Assembly (NCBI RefSeq): GCF_008974145.1
Contig: NZ_BJKP01000013.1
Span: 49,751 to 113,750 of the forward strand
DNA from: Microcystis aeruginosa NIES-4325
Lineage (GTDB): Bacteria > Cyanobacteriota > Cyanobacteriia > Cyanobacteriales > Microcystaceae
Direction: 5' to 3'
Length of the DNA stretch: 64,000 nt
Positions 44,950 through 53,875 of the stretch are shown in pieces. Positions within the stretch are counted from its first letter, which is position 1. Each line of letters starts with the position of its first letter. The notes under the pieces were generated by a model. It was not told where the DNA came from. It worked only from the letters and a program-made list of their open reading frames with translations, and ran no database searches. A program made the position numbers and the translations under genes.

Positions 44950-46284
44950 ATGAATAGTCAAAATAATTCCTATCTTATCCAAATCAATCCCAATCAATAC
45001 GACAACAATAATAACAACAGCGCTGCCAATTTGTTATTGAATAGTGTTCCCATTGCTTTATTGATATTTTTCGGGATTGGTGCGATTTGGTTTGTCAATT
45101 CTTTTTTGTGTATTTGTAAACCCAATGAAGTGGTCATACTGAGTGGGATGAAACGCAAATCAAAAGATAGACAGGATGCCGGTTATCGAGTGGTATCGGG
45201 GGGGCGGGCGATTCGTATTCCAATTTTAGAAACCGTTAAACGCATGGATGTCACCACAACCCCGATCAGAATCGAGATTAAAAATGCCTATTCTAAGGGT
45301 AATATTCCCCTGAATATAGTGGCAATTGCTAACGTAAAAGTTAGTTCTAACCCAGAAATAGTCGGCAATGCGATCGAACGTTTTTTAGACCGAGATCGAG
45401 AAGAAATTGTTCGCGTAGCTAAAGAAACTTTAGAAGGAAACCTGCGGGGTGTAGTTGCAACAATGACCCCCGAACAAGTGAACGAAGATCGCCTAAAATT
45501 TGCAGAAAGTATTACCAGTAACGTCAGTAAAGATCTGTTAAAACTCGGTTTAGAAATTGATACTCTCAAAATTCAAAATGTTGCCGATGAAGTGGATTAT
45601 CTTAACTCCCTGGGACGGGAAAGAATCGCTTTAGTCATGCGTGATGCTGAAATTGCCGAATCAAATGCCCTCAATGAAGCTGAACAAATAGCAGCGGAAT
45701 GTGAGGAACAGGCAACCGTAGCTAAAACTCGCGATCAAATTATCATTTTAGAGCAAGAAAACGAATTGAGAAAGTTAAAGGCAAAACTAGAACAACAGGC
45801 CAAATCGGAAGAAGAAATAACTATCGCCGCCGCTAAGGAAAAACGTGCTATAGTTGAAGAAAAATTGCAACAGGTCAGGGCAGAATTGGAAAGATTACGT
45901 CTCCAAGCAGATGAAGTTTTACCCGCAGAAGCGCAGCAGGAAGCCGAAACTTTCCGCGCTAGAGGACAAGCAGCAATTTTTGAAGAAAATGCCAAAGCTG
46001 AAGCCTTGGTTAACGAATTATTTGCGGAAGTTTGGCAAAACACCGGCAGCGAAGCATCAGCAATTTTCTTGATTCAACAGTTAGAAACTATCCTAGAAGA
46101 AGCGATCAAAATTCCTAAACGCCTACACCTCGATCGAGTTAATATCGTTGATAATGGTGATGGTAAATCCCTCGCTACCCTGATTAAAGTCTATCCCGAA
46201 ATCGTCAATCAATTCCTCGCCAGTGTCCATCAAACCCTAGGTATTGATGTCGTTGGAACTCTCACCAATAAAATTGAAAAATAG
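44950..46284 (+). CDS. Flotillin-like SPFH-domain protein
   Basis: 444 residues. One TM segment (about 32-55) is followed by the SPFH/band 7 domain (ICKPNEVVILSG through about 215). Then comes a long Glu/Ala-rich coiled coil (about 215-360), including EAEQIAAECEEQATVAKTRD, and a short C-terminal region. It forms membrane microdomain scaffolds, partnered here by the NfeD-like protein. The N-terminal 30 residues are Asn-rich and low complexity. Confidence 0.9.
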   Translation: MNSQNNSYLIQINPNQYDNNNNNSAANLLLNSVPIALLIFFGIGAIWFVNSFLCICKPNEVVILSGMKRKSKDRQDAGYRVVSGGRAIRIPILETVKRMDVTTTPIRIEIKNAYSKGNIPLNIVAIANVKVSSNPEIVGNAIERFLDRDREEIVRVAKETLEGNLRGVVATMTPEQVNEDRLKFAESITSNVSKDLLKLGLEIDTLKIQNVADEVDYLNSLGRERIALVMRDAEIAESNALNEAEQIAAECEEQATVAKTRDQIIILEQENELRKLKAKLEQQAKSEEEITIAAAKEKRAIVEEKLQQVRAELERLRLQADEVLPAEAQQEAETFRARGQAAIFEENAKAEALVNELFAEVWQNTGSEASAIFLIQQLETILEEAIKIPKRLHLDRVNIVDNGDGKSLATLIKVYPEIVNQFLASVHQTLGIDVVGTLTNKIEK

Positions 46285-46629
46285 CAATCAAAAAGGTAGC
46301 ATCTCATTTATGCAAGCGAGTAATTATACTTGTCCCTAAAACTGGTTTCTAGCAAGGGGGTTCTTCTCGACTCTGTGTGATAAGTTTAAATTATATAAGA
46401 GCGATCAATCTTTGTGTCCTTTGTGTCTTTGTGGTTCGTTCCACTCGGTCCCGCGTAGCGAGCGCGTTGGAACCGCCAGCAGGACTGTATCTTAGAATAC
46501 ATTTTACCCACCAAACCCAAGAGAGCCAAATAATCTATACTAAGCCAATAAGGCCTGTTTTATTGGGTTTTGTGCCTCCTATTGACAGTCTGCTCAAACT
46601 AATAATTAATATCATCGTCGCAATCACTC
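46285..46629. other. 345-bp region with transposon-end remnants
   Basis: No gene is called. It carries ends related to both miniature elements at 5.2-5.6 kb (see 46295-46384), a TTTGTGTC-type tract, and a hairpin-forming GTTCCA...TGGAAC block at about 46437-46472 that includes TAGCGAGCGCG. Confidence 0.5.
46295..46384. mobile_element. Degenerate ends of two transposable-element types
   Basis: GGTAGCATCTCA (46295-46306) is the 188-bp element end with two changes. GGTTCTTCTCGACTCTGTGT followed by GATAAG (46359-46384) matches the ISL3-like element end at 5378-5353 in 24 of 26 positions. I find no partner ends nearby, so these are relics. Confidence 0.6.
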
Positions 46630-47280
46630 GTGGACTGGAGACAACAACTAATTATTTTTACCCGTTACCCGGAATTGGGGAAAGTAAAAACCCGTATGAT
46701 TCCAGCCTTGGCAGCCGAGGGAGCCGAAGAATTACACCGCAAACTGGCCGAATATACTCTTAGTAAATTAGCGGGTTTGAGGAATTTTCTCTCCCTGATC
46801 ATTTACTACCATGGCGGCAGCGAGGAGAAAATGCGTACTTGGTTAGGTGAGCATTATTGCTATCATTCTCAACGGGGACAAGACTTAGGAGAAAAGATGC
46901 AAAATGCTTTTGCCGATGGTTTTACTCAAGGGATGACAGCGATCGCTATTATTGGCACAGATTGCCCAGAAATCGGGGAAAAAGAGATTTTAGCAGCCTT
47001 TGAAGCCCTAAAAACCCACGATATGGTTTTAGGGCCAGCGCTAGATGGAGGATACTACCTAATTGCTTTAAAACAGGTCTTTCCAGAGCTTTTTGACGGT
47101 ATTCCCTGGGGAACGGGGGAAGTCTTGGCAAAAACTCAAACAATCGCCGCTAAACTGGCTTTAAAAACCGCTTATCTGCCTAAATTAGCCGATATTGATC
47201 GCCCGGAAGACCTGCCTATCTTAAAAAAATACCTGCCGGAATTAAGGTTGAACGATGACAGGGGTTCCCACGCGGACTAA
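46630..47280 (+). CDS. TIGR04282/DUF2064 glycosyltransferase-like protein
   Basis: A 216-residue nucleotidyltransferase-fold protein of the cofC/SpsF-like clan. It shows IFTRYPELGKVKTRMIPAL (N-terminal nucleotide loop), IIGTDCPEIGEKEILAAF (DxD-like acidic site) and GPALDGGYYLIALK, the family blocks. Members are annotated transferase 1 of rSAM/selenodomain-associated systems; the substrate is unknown. The start is a GTG at 46630. It ends convergently, overlapping the last bases of the L,D-transpeptidase gene. Confidence 0.85.
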   Translation: MDWRQQLIIFTRYPELGKVKTRMIPALAAEGAEELHRKLAEYTLSKLAGLRNFLSLIIYYHGGSEEKMRTWLGEHYCYHSQRGQDLGEKMQNAFADGFTQGMTAIAIIGTDCPEIGEKEILAAFEALKTHDMVLGPALDGGYYLIALKQVFPELFDGIPWGTGEVLAKTQTIAAKLALKTAYLPKLADIDRPEDLPILKKYLPELRLNDDRGSHAD

Positions 47281-47754
47281 ATCAAACAACACTTTCACAT
47301 CCCGATTCCGCATCCGCACACAACCATGGGAAGCGGCACTACCGAGGGAATTTTCTGCGGGGGTGCCGTGAAAACCGATGGAATTTTTGCCGTCAGTCCA
47401 AAAACCGATCCATCTTTCCCCTAGGGGACTATTGGGACCAGGGGCGCTGACTTTTCCTGTCCAGGGACTTTTCCAGACGGGATTGCGAACTAATTCCCGC
47501 ACTTCAAATTTACCGGTGGGGGTTTCCCAGCCTTTTTTGCCGACGGCGACGGTAAATTGCGCTAAAACTTGCTTATCTTGATAAACGTAAACTTTTCTCT
47601 CTTTCAGTTTTAGGACCAGATGGGTGGCGAGAGTTTGATTGACCGCCGTATTCGGGGTGACGGTGCTGATTTGGTTAGCTTGGGCCGGATATACGGGTAA
47701 ACAAGTTAATCCTAATCCGATAATTAAGAGGGTCAAATTTCGTTGGAACCCCAT
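47242..47754 (-). CDS. L,D-transpeptidase (YkuD family)
   Basis: A 170-residue secreted protein with a signal peptide (about 1-26, ending YPAQA). The YkuD domain shows GFHGTPAENSLG and the catalytic block SAASHGCVRMRN (Cys about 144). It forms 3-3 crosslinks in peptidoglycan or anchors proteins. The ATG at 47754 was chosen over the TTG at 47772. The 3' end overlaps the convergent TIGR04282 gene by 39 bp. Confidence 0.9.
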   Translation of the reverse strand: MGFQRNLTLLIIGLGLTCLPVYPAQANQISTVTPNTAVNQTLATHLVLKLKERKVYVYQDKQVLAQFTVAVGKKGWETPTGKFEVRELVRNPVWKSPWTGKVSAPGPNSPLGERWIGFWTDGKNSIGFHGTPAENSLGSAASHGCVRMRNRDVKVLFDLVRVGTPVIVQP

Positions 47755-47823
47755 TCTTCCCACACTCCTCAATTGCGATAGCGATAATTTTTAAGGATAG
47801 CAAATAGGGAACTTTTTGGAACT

Positions 47824-48138
47824 TCAAGCCGTCCGTCCTGTGCCAGTTTTAGCTTCGTACTGCTGACAACCTTCACAAGGACCCGGGGGATTAACCGCAC
47901 AACGCAAATGGGGGGAATAGGCATTAAAACGACAACTAATATCACCAATAAAGGCCAGTTTATTTTCTGTCCCTAGAGGGATTGACAAAAAATCACTGGC
48001 CGTCACCGTGCTGTATTCGTGACGATAGCGAATCCCTCTCAAACGGTTGCTTAATCTCTGTTGGGATCGGTTAATTAACCAGAGACTAACGAGAGAGGGA
48101 AAGATGGCAAGGATAAAAACAAAGGTTATCCTGATCAC
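47824..48138 (-). CDS. DUF6464-like small membrane protein
   Basis: 104 residues from a GTG at 48138. One N-terminal TM helix (about 3-23) is followed by a cysteine-containing C-terminus, DISCRFNAYSPHLRCAVNP and PCEGCQQYE. The four cysteines suggest a metal or disulfide site. It fits a cyanobacterial family I recall as DUF6464; function is unknown. Confidence 0.6.
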   Translation of the reverse strand: MIRITFVFILAIFPSLVSLWLINRSQQRLSNRLRGIRYRHEYSTVTASDFLSIPLGTENKLAFIGDISCRFNAYSPHLRCAVNPPGPCEGCQQYEAKTGTGRTA

Positions 48139-48197
48139 GATTTCAGTTTAGGCGATTGCCAGTGATGCTCACTTATTATTAAGGCCGGCCCTAGAAA

Positions 48198-48605
48198 TTA
48201 GGCCATAACCAGGGAAGACTTGAGGGGTTCTTCCTTTTTGCTTTCATAAACTGCCCCAGAACTGGGGAATCCTCTGGTTAGTTCGCGCACTTTAATCTCA
48301 CCTGCTTGCAGGGATTTGGTCAAAATTTCCATGGCAACCACGGGTTTACCCGCACCACAGAAGAATAAATCGGCGGCGAAATAGCCGTGTTCAGGCCAGG
48401 TGTGGATCGCGATATGAGATTCAGCTAAAGTCGCCGTCGCGGTAACTCCGTGGGGACTGAACTGGTGGACACACAAATCGATCAGCGTTGCTTCTCCTGC
48501 CGTAATTCCATCGAGGATAGCGCGACGAATGCGCTCAGGATCGTTGAGGAGGTCAGCAGGTACTTGCCAAGCATCGACAATCAAATGGGTTCCCAGTTTG
48601 GTCAT
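48198..48605 (-). CDS. speH: S-adenosylmethionine decarboxylase proenzyme
   Basis: A 135-residue class I prokaryotic AdoMetDC giving the aminopropyl donor for spermidine. Self-cleavage between Glu62 and Ser63 in LAESHIAIHTWPE makes the pyruvoyl group. The following GYFAADLFFCGAG carries the catalytic Cys83. Length fits the short (SpeH) form. ATG at 48605. Confidence 0.95.
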   Translation of the reverse strand: MTKLGTHLIVDAWQVPADLLNDPERIRRAILDGITAGEATLIDLCVHQFSPHGVTATATLAESHIAIHTWPEHGYFAADLFFCGAGKPVVAMEILTKSLQAGEIKVRELTRGFPSSGAVYESKKEEPLKSSLVMA

Positions 48606-48807
48606 TTTTTTTTCAATACTCCCTATCGAAAAACCTTCACAGATTTACCACTATAACACAATTTTTCTAACTTGTGCAAAAAAAAATCAGGTTTTTCTCG
48701 GTTACTTTCTCTAAAAACTGGGACAGAACAGTGTGTGGGGAGATAGGGATATGGGCGAAGGCTTACTTCTGCTTGACAATAGTATCGTTAGGCGTTAGGA
48801 TTTGATC

Positions 48808-49092
48808 ATGATCGTCAATTTCAAGTCCGAAGAGACTAAGCTCATTTTCGAGGGGTTTCAGTCTCGTCACTATCCCTCTGATATTCAGTCGGTCGCTCTA
48901 CGAAAACTGCTAATCCTTGCAGCGGCGGTATCGATCAATGATCTGCGTGTCCCACCGGGTAATCGGTTGGAGAAGTTGCAGGGCGATCATCAGGGACAGT
49001 ACAGCATCCGTATTAATGACCAATGGAGAATTTGCTTCATTTGGACTGATGAAGGGAATGCTGATCAGGTAGAGATAGTGGACTACCACTAA
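48808..49092 (+). CDS. higB: HigB-type toxin (RelE superfamily)
   Basis: A 94-residue mRNA interferase of the HigB branch: RYPS-like SRHYPSDI, LRKLLILAAAVSINDLRVPPGNRLEKL, then QYSIRINDQWRICFIW with the catalytic basic residues. The ATG at 48808 follows an in-frame TTG 6 bases earlier. The antitoxin gene starts 15 bp after its stop, giving the inverted toxin-first order typical of higBA. Confidence 0.93.
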   Translation: MIVNFKSEETKLIFEGFQSRHYPSDIQSVALRKLLILAAAVSINDLRVPPGNRLEKLQGDHQGQYSIRINDQWRICFIWTDEGNADQVEIVDYH

Positions 49093-49107
49093 AATTAGCT
49101 AAATGCG

Positions 49108-49461
49108 ATGAATAACAACACTTCGACACATTTCGACAGGCTCAATGTAAAAGCTCAGTTCCACCGTTTGCCCAATATCCATCCCGGGGAAATCCTCAAG
49201 TTAGATTTTCTGGAACCGCTCAATATTACCCCCTACAGACTGAGTAAAGATTTAAGCGTAGCTCAAACTCGTATCGGTGAGATTTTAGCTGGTAAGCGTA
49301 GTATCACTGCGGACACAGCTTTGCGTCTGTCACGATATTTCGGTAACAGTCCTCAGTTTTGGCTAAATCTTCAAACAGACTACGATCTCCGTCAAGCTCA
49401 GGCAAAGAATGCCGAAGTTTATAACCAAATTCCTATTACTCCATTTGCAGATGTGGCTTAG
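49108..49461 (+). CDS. higA: HigA-type antitoxin (XRE family)
   Basis: A 117-residue helix-turn-helix protein. It shows HPGEILKLDFLEPLNITPYRL, the recognition segment VAQTRIGEILAGKRSITADTALRLSRYF, and the HigA-specific FWLNLQTDYDLR. It neutralises HigB and should repress the operon through its promoter. The C-terminus runs toward the convergent DUF4335 gene, 10 bp away. Confidence 0.93.
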   Translation: MNNNTSTHFDRLNVKAQFHRLPNIHPGEILKLDFLEPLNITPYRLSKDLSVAQTRIGEILAGKRSITADTALRLSRYFGNSPQFWLNLQTDYDLRQAQAKNAEVYNQIPITPFADVA

Positions 49462-49471
49462 GGTCCTAATT

Positions 49472-50125
49472 TTATCTAGGAGGGGGGACAGGATTAGTGG
49501 GGACGGTGGGACTGGGAGAAGCGGCGGGAATGGGGGGATTTTCGGGTTTACGGACTTGGGGGACGGGTAACAGATAGAAAAGTAGGGCGCAAGCGACAAG
49601 ACTGCCTAATCCCGCCAAAAAAGGCACTGTTCGACTGGCCACCGATTCATTAACCTTATGGTAGCGACGGGAAACTGGCTGTAATTTCAGGGTTAGGTCG
49701 GGTAAAGTGCGCGTATCGGCAAAAAATTGGTCAATCGCTTCCATTAAATCGAATAAATGCACTGTACTGATTTCTATCTTGACTGGACTTTCTGGGATAT
49801 TCAAGTCCGTTGATGGATACCAGACCAGACGATGGAGATTCTGGTCAATCTTTTCTAGGTACACATGATCTGGTTCATGGACGGGGTCTTGGGGATGACG
49901 AACACCACTCAAAAATTCTTGGGCATACTGACTGACCGCTTGGACTAAATTTTCCAAGAAAACCCGACCACCTTGCAGGACTTTATTAGCCCCGATTAAC
50001 CGACATTCCACGTTAGTCAAAATTGAGAGTAAAGGTCGGCTATCCCCGGGCTTAGCTGGGGCGAAATCATCGCCGAAACCATCGAGAATCAGGGTACAAT
50101 TGGGCAGGCTATACTGTCTTCTCAT
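49472..50125 (-). CDS. DUF4335 family protein
   Basis: 217 residues, cyanobacterial. The N-terminal block MRRQYSLPNCTLILDGF and the following LLSILTNVECRL are the family signature. Near the C-terminus a TM helix (about 178-195) leads to a Pro-rich tail. Its start codon lies 2 bp after the DUF3038 stop, so the two genes are coupled. Function is unknown. Confidence 0.85.
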   Translation of the reverse strand: MRRQYSLPNCTLILDGFGDDFAPAKPGDSRPLLSILTNVECRLIGANKVLQGGRVFLENLVQAVSQYAQEFLSGVRHPQDPVHEPDHVYLEKIDQNLHRLVWYPSTDLNIPESPVKIEISTVHLFDLMEAIDQFFADTRTLPDLTLKLQPVSRRYHKVNESVASRTVPFLAGLGSLVACALLFYLLPVPQVRKPENPPIPAASPSPTVPTNPVPPPR

Positions 50126-50127
50126 TT

Positions 50128-50754
50128 CTACACGATCTCCCCATCAAATAAACTAATCCAAAACCGCTGCATTCCCGTGGTGCCTGTACAAAATAATAAC
50201 CGATCGAGGAGGGATAAAGCTAGTTCATTTAAAGCATTTTCATCGGCTAGATAAACCGATACTTTGGCCCGACGGGGGTTCATGCGACTGCGAAAATTGG
50301 AGCGAAATCTTTCTAGGTATTCTGATAAAAGAAAATTATTATCGACGGGTAAACCCTTTGATTCCATCTGTTGGCGCGCTAACAGTAATTGTCGGATGGA
50401 TATAGCTAGGGGTTTGGCCCGATAACTGGCAATGATAACTAAAGCTTTTGCTTGGTCAAGGGTGAGACGGTCGAGAGTGTAGGAAATTCGCCAGGGATTG
50501 GTACAGCGTAAGCGCCAGAAAATAATCCGGTTTTTGACAATTTTATCGAGTCCTAGTTCTTTACAGAGGGCTAACAGGGCCTCCCCAGCACCGACTTCTA
50601 AGGATTCCAACGCTAATAGCATTAAATCGATATGCTGTTGGAGATGTAGGGCGCATTGCTGACTGGCAATCGGAAAATCGGGTAAAACGCTTAAAATAAC
50701 TGGTTTTTCTGGGGCTGATGCTGTAGATTCGGGCGTTAGGCTAGTAGAGGTCAT
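50128..50754 (-). CDS. DUF3038 family protein
   Basis: 208 residues, a cyanobacterial soluble helical protein with LLALESLEVGAGEALLAL, IIFWRLRCTNPWR and the later QLLLARQQMESKGLPVDNN. It is always likely to be paired with DUF4335, which follows after 2 bp here. The pairing implies a joint role, but none is known. Confidence 0.85.
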   Translation of the reverse strand: MTSTSLTPESTASAPEKPVILSVLPDFPIASQQCALHLQQHIDLMLLALESLEVGAGEALLALCKELGLDKIVKNRIIFWRLRCTNPWRISYTLDRLTLDQAKALVIIASYRAKPLAISIRQLLLARQQMESKGLPVDNNFLLSEYLERFRSNFRSRMNPRRAKVSVYLADENALNELALSLLDRLLFCTGTTGMQRFWISLFDGEIV

Positions 50755-50852
50755 GATATAGGAGAACTAAAACACAAGGGCGATCGAGTCAGGGTGTTGT
50801 AAATTGTATTGTATAGATAGCTGTCCCCCATTTTACGAGACACGGAAACCGA

Positions 50853-51371
50853 ATGGATCTGAAATCACTTATTCGCGATATTCCCGACTTTCCCAAACCG
50901 GGTATTGTCTTCCGCGATATTACTACCCTACTCAATCATCCCCAAGGATTACGTTACACGATCGATACCCTAACGGCAAAGTGTCGCGATTACGGTTTAT
51001 CCCCCGATTACATTGTCGGTATGGAATCGCGGGGTTTTCTCTTTGGTGTTCCTTTAGCATACCAATTAGAAGCGGGATTTATTCCTGTCCGGAAACCGGG
51101 CAAATTACCCGCCGCCGTTCACAGTATCGAGTATGATTTGGAATACGGAAGCGATAGCCTGGAAATTCATCAGGACGCGGTGGCATCCCATCATAAAGTC
51201 TTAATTGTCGATGATTTAATCGCGACGGGAGGGACGGCGAAAGCGACGGCCGATTTATTAGAAAAAATTGGTTGTGAGGTGTTAGGATTTGCCTTTATCA
51301 TCGAGTTAATCGACCTCGGTGGTCGGGAAAAATTACCCGATTTACCGATTATTACCCTCATCGATTATTAG
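50853..51371 (+). CDS. apt: Adenine phosphoribosyltransferase
   Basis: A purine-salvage enzyme turning adenine and PRPP into AMP, 172 aa. [15 protein letters not shown] near the N-terminus is followed by [12 protein letters not shown] (adenine pocket) and the PRPP loop [14 protein letters not shown] (117-130). The permease gene starts 10 bp past its stop, so they likely share a transcript. Confidence 0.96.
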   Translation: MDLKSLIRDIPDFPKPGIVFRDITTLLNHPQGLRYTIDTLTAKCRDYGLSPDYIVGMESRGFLFGVPLAYQLEAGFIPVRKPGKLPAAVHSIEYDLEYGSDSLEIHQDAVASHHKVLIVDDLIATGGTAKATADLLEKIGCEVLGFAFIIELIDLGGREKLPDLPIITLIDY

Positions 51372-51381
51372 GTTTTTTTCT

Positions 51382-52443
51382 ATGACGGCGACTGATGATA
51401 ATTATAAGGCGGCCAACGCTCGATCGAGTGCTAATAGGTTACAATTCCTCCTAACTAGCGAAACTTTTTTATATATTGTCAAGCGTGTTCTCCAGGGTTT
51501 ATTAACTCTGTTGTTGGCCTCGGCGTTGAGTTTCGCTATTATCCAATTAACCCCCGGCGGTTTTCTGGCTTTGCTTGACCTTAATCCCAAGATTAGTCAG
51601 GAAACTAAAGAACAATATATTGCCCTTTTTGGTTTAAAAGATCCGCCGATTGTCCAGTATTTTAAATGGTTGTGGCAAGTGGTAACTCAGTTTAATTTTG
51701 GTCTGAGTTTTACCTATTTTCGTCCCGTGTCTTCCCTATTATTAGAGAGAATTCCTGCGACGTTATTAATGTCTTTGACTTCCATCATTTTAACTTGGGC
51801 GATTGCGATTCCTTTGGGCATTGTCAGCGCTGTCAAACAAAACCAATTTATCGATAAATTTTTCCGAGTTATCAGTTATCTTGGTCAAGGTTTCCCCAGT
51901 TTTATCACTGCCCTTTTACTGTTAATTCTAGCCCAAAATGTCTCGCCGCTTTTACCGGTGGGTGATATGACCAGTATTAACTATTCGGAATATTCCCCTA
52001 TCGGTAAAGTTTTAGATATCGCTTGGCACATGATTTTACCAACTATTGCCCTGACAGTTACCAGTTTTGCGGGATTACAAAGATTGATGCGGGGACAATT
52101 ATTAGATGTTCTGCGACAGGATTATATTCAAACCGCCAGGGCGAAAGGTTTACCAGAAAATAAAGTTATCTATGTCCACGCTTTACGCAATGCTATTAAT
52201 CCCCTGATAACTCTTTTGGGCTTTGAATTTTCTAGTTTGTTAAGTGGGGCATTTATCGCCGAATTTTTCTTTAACTGGCCCGGATTAGGTCGCTTAATTC
52301 TGCAAGCTGTGACGGCTAAAGATTTATATTTAGTTATGGGCAGTTTAATGATGGGTGCTACTATGTTGATTATCGGTAATCTTCTGGCTGATTTACTTCT
52401 CAAAGCTGTAGATCCTAGAATTAAATTGGAGGATTTAAAGTAG
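51382..52443 (+). CDS. ABC transporter permease, DppB/OppB type
   Basis: A 353-residue inner-membrane permease for oligopeptides or related solutes with about six TM helices. It shows the N-terminal LLTLLLASALSFAIIQLTPG and the EAA loop DYIQTARAKGLPENKVIYVHALRNA. Upstream in-frame sequence overlaps apt and is not coding. No partner permease, ATPase or binding protein is adjacent. In cyanobacteria these genes are often scattered. Confidence 0.9.
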   Translation: MTATDDNYKAANARSSANRLQFLLTSETFLYIVKRVLQGLLTLLLASALSFAIIQLTPGGFLALLDLNPKISQETKEQYIALFGLKDPPIVQYFKWLWQVVTQFNFGLSFTYFRPVSSLLLERIPATLLMSLTSIILTWAIAIPLGIVSAVKQNQFIDKFFRVISYLGQGFPSFITALLLLILAQNVSPLLPVGDMTSINYSEYSPIGKVLDIAWHMILPTIALTVTSFAGLQRLMRGQLLDVLRQDYIQTARAKGLPENKVIYVHALRNAINPLITLLGFEFSSLLSGAFIAEFFFNWPGLGRLILQAVTAKDLYLVMGSLMMGATMLIIGNLLADLLLKAVDPRIKLEDLK

Positions 52444-52455
52444 GGGAAATGGGGA

Positions 52456-52500
52456 AATTCAACTAAAACCCCAAAACCCTAAAACCCAATCCCCAACCCC
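52456..52500. repeat. A/C-rich dispersed repeat TTCAACTAAAACCCCA
   Basis: Second copy of the motif at 8661, again just past a stop codon and a GGGGAAAT stretch, followed by ACCC-rich DNA. Confidence 0.5.
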
Positions 52501-52532
52501 TTTTTTCCTTTTCACTTTTTACTTAACCAACT

Positions 52533-52841
52533 ATGTTAGGAACTACACATTATTTACTCAGGTCAAAACACGACGGACAATACCTAGTGGCGCGTCTGAG
52601 AAAAGGTGAAAGCGAAACTCCGGCTAGTTATCTGCTTCTGTTTAAAGAATCCTACGATGCTTTAAGTTATATCAATACCCATGCTCAGGATTTAGCCAAT
52701 AATTTTTCTGTGGAGACTCTCTCAGGAACACAATTAAAGGGACTGATGCAGCGATGGGGATTTGCAGGAATTGGTTTAGTTAGTGAACCTTTGGAACCAC
52801 AAGTGCAGTTTTTAGCTTACGAAAAAGGATTTAATCTCTAA
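52533..52841 (+). CDS. Conserved cyanobacterial hypothetical protein
   Basis: A 102-residue soluble protein starting MLGTTHYLLRSKHDGQYLVARL. It has mixed alpha/beta composition and no recognisable domain. It lies 3 bp before the SDR gene, so it is translated from the same message. Confidence 0.65.
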   Translation: MLGTTHYLLRSKHDGQYLVARLRKGESETPASYLLLFKESYDALSYINTHAQDLANNFSVETLSGTQLKGLMQRWGFAGIGLVSEPLEPQVQFLAYEKGFNL

Positions 52842-52844
52842 ACT

Positions 52845-53723
52845 ATGAAAAGACTGTTAATCACTGGAGTTAGTGGGTTTTTAGGTTGGCATATTTACCA
52901 AAAAACTCGCTCATCTTGGGCCAGTTTCGGTACATACCTTAATCACAATGTCAATAGTAATGACCCAAATTTAATTAAAGTTAACTTAACAGACTTAGCC
53001 GCAGTTAAAGAACTTTTTCAACAGATTAAACCCGATGCGGTAATTCATGGGGCTGCCCAATCAAAACCGAATCTCTGTCAAGAATTTCCCCAAGCATCCG
53101 AGGCAATTAATCTGACAGCTTCTCTAGAAATTGCCCGTTTATGTAGTCAATATCAAATACCCCTAGTTTTTACCTCTACTGATTTAGTTTTTGATGGTAA
53201 AAATGCCCCCTATTCCGAACATGATCCTGTTTCTCCCGTGAGTGTCTATGGTGAGCAAAAAGTAGCGGCAGAAAAGGGTATTTTAGCAATATATCCTCGA
53301 ACGGCTATTTGTCGAATGCCTTTGATGTTTGGTTCCCCTTCTCCCGGCGCTAATAGTTTTCTACAACCCTTTTTAAAAACCGTCCAAGAGGGAAAAGAAC
53401 TATCTCTATTTACCGATGAATATCGTACGGCTGTTGGGGTTAATAGTGCGGTGAATGGTTTACTTTTGGCATTAGAAAAAGTGCAAGGGATTATTCATCT
53501 GGGAGGGAAAGAAAGAGTTTCTCGTTATCAATTTGGGTTACTAATGGCGGCAGTTTTTAACCTTCCCAGAGAACAAATAAAACCCTGTTTACAGTGTGAT
53601 GTTCCCATGAGTGCGCCCCGTCCGCAGGATGTTTCCCTTGATAGTTCTCTTGCTTTTTCTTTAGGTTATCAACCATTAAGTAATAAAACCGAATTAGAGG
53701 CAATTAGAGATGAAATTCCCTGA
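52845..53723 (+). CDS. NAD(P)-dependent SDR, dTDP-4-dehydrorhamnose reductase-like
   Basis: A 292-residue extended short-chain dehydrogenase of the RmlD type. It shows LLITGVSGFLGWHIY (Rossmann GxxGxxG), the STDLVFDG segment, and YGEQKVAAE (catalytic YxxxK). Because rml neighbours are missing, the substrate could be another nucleotide sugar. Its last 14 bases overlap the start of a 50-codon membrane ORF. Confidence 0.85.
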   Translation: MKRLLITGVSGFLGWHIYQKTRSSWASFGTYLNHNVNSNDPNLIKVNLTDLAAVKELFQQIKPDAVIHGAAQSKPNLCQEFPQASEAINLTASLEIARLCSQYQIPLVFTSTDLVFDGKNAPYSEHDPVSPVSVYGEQKVAAEKGILAIYPRTAICRMPLMFGSPSPGANSFLQPFLKTVQEGKELSLFTDEYRTAVGVNSAVNGLLLALEKVQGIIHLGGKERVSRYQFGLLMAAVFNLPREQIKPCLQCDVPMSAPRPQDVSLDSSLAFSLGYQPLSNKTELEAIRDEIP

Positions 53724-53862
53724 ACAAAAGCGGACTATATTAATCATCTTACTCCTTTTTTTTACCGCTATTCTCATGGCCAATTATTTCGAGGTAGGGA
53801 TGACAGGAGTGTTAGCTTTTTTCGTTGCCTATCTTTCTAAAGGATTGCGAAAAGTTAAGTAA
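53710..53862 (+). CDS. Small membrane protein overlapping the SDR stop
   Basis: The ATG at 53710 lies within the last codons of the SDR gene in another frame, and the ORF ends with TAA at 53862 (50 residues). A basic start MKFPEQKR is followed by two hydrophobic segments, TILIILLLFFTAILMA and VGMTGVLAFFVAYL, and a basic tail. The 14-bp overlap suggests translational coupling to the upstream gene. No family is recognised. Confidence 0.6.
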   Translation: MKFPEQKRTILIILLLFFTAILMANYFEVGMTGVLAFFVAYLSKGLRKVK

Positions 53863-53875
53863 AAAATTAATTGTT

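Noticed and set aside
46377..46763. 128-codon plus-strand ORF
   Set aside because: It is made of repeat sequence (TTTGTGTC and GTTCCA hairpin blocks) and overlaps the TIGR04282 gene in another frame.
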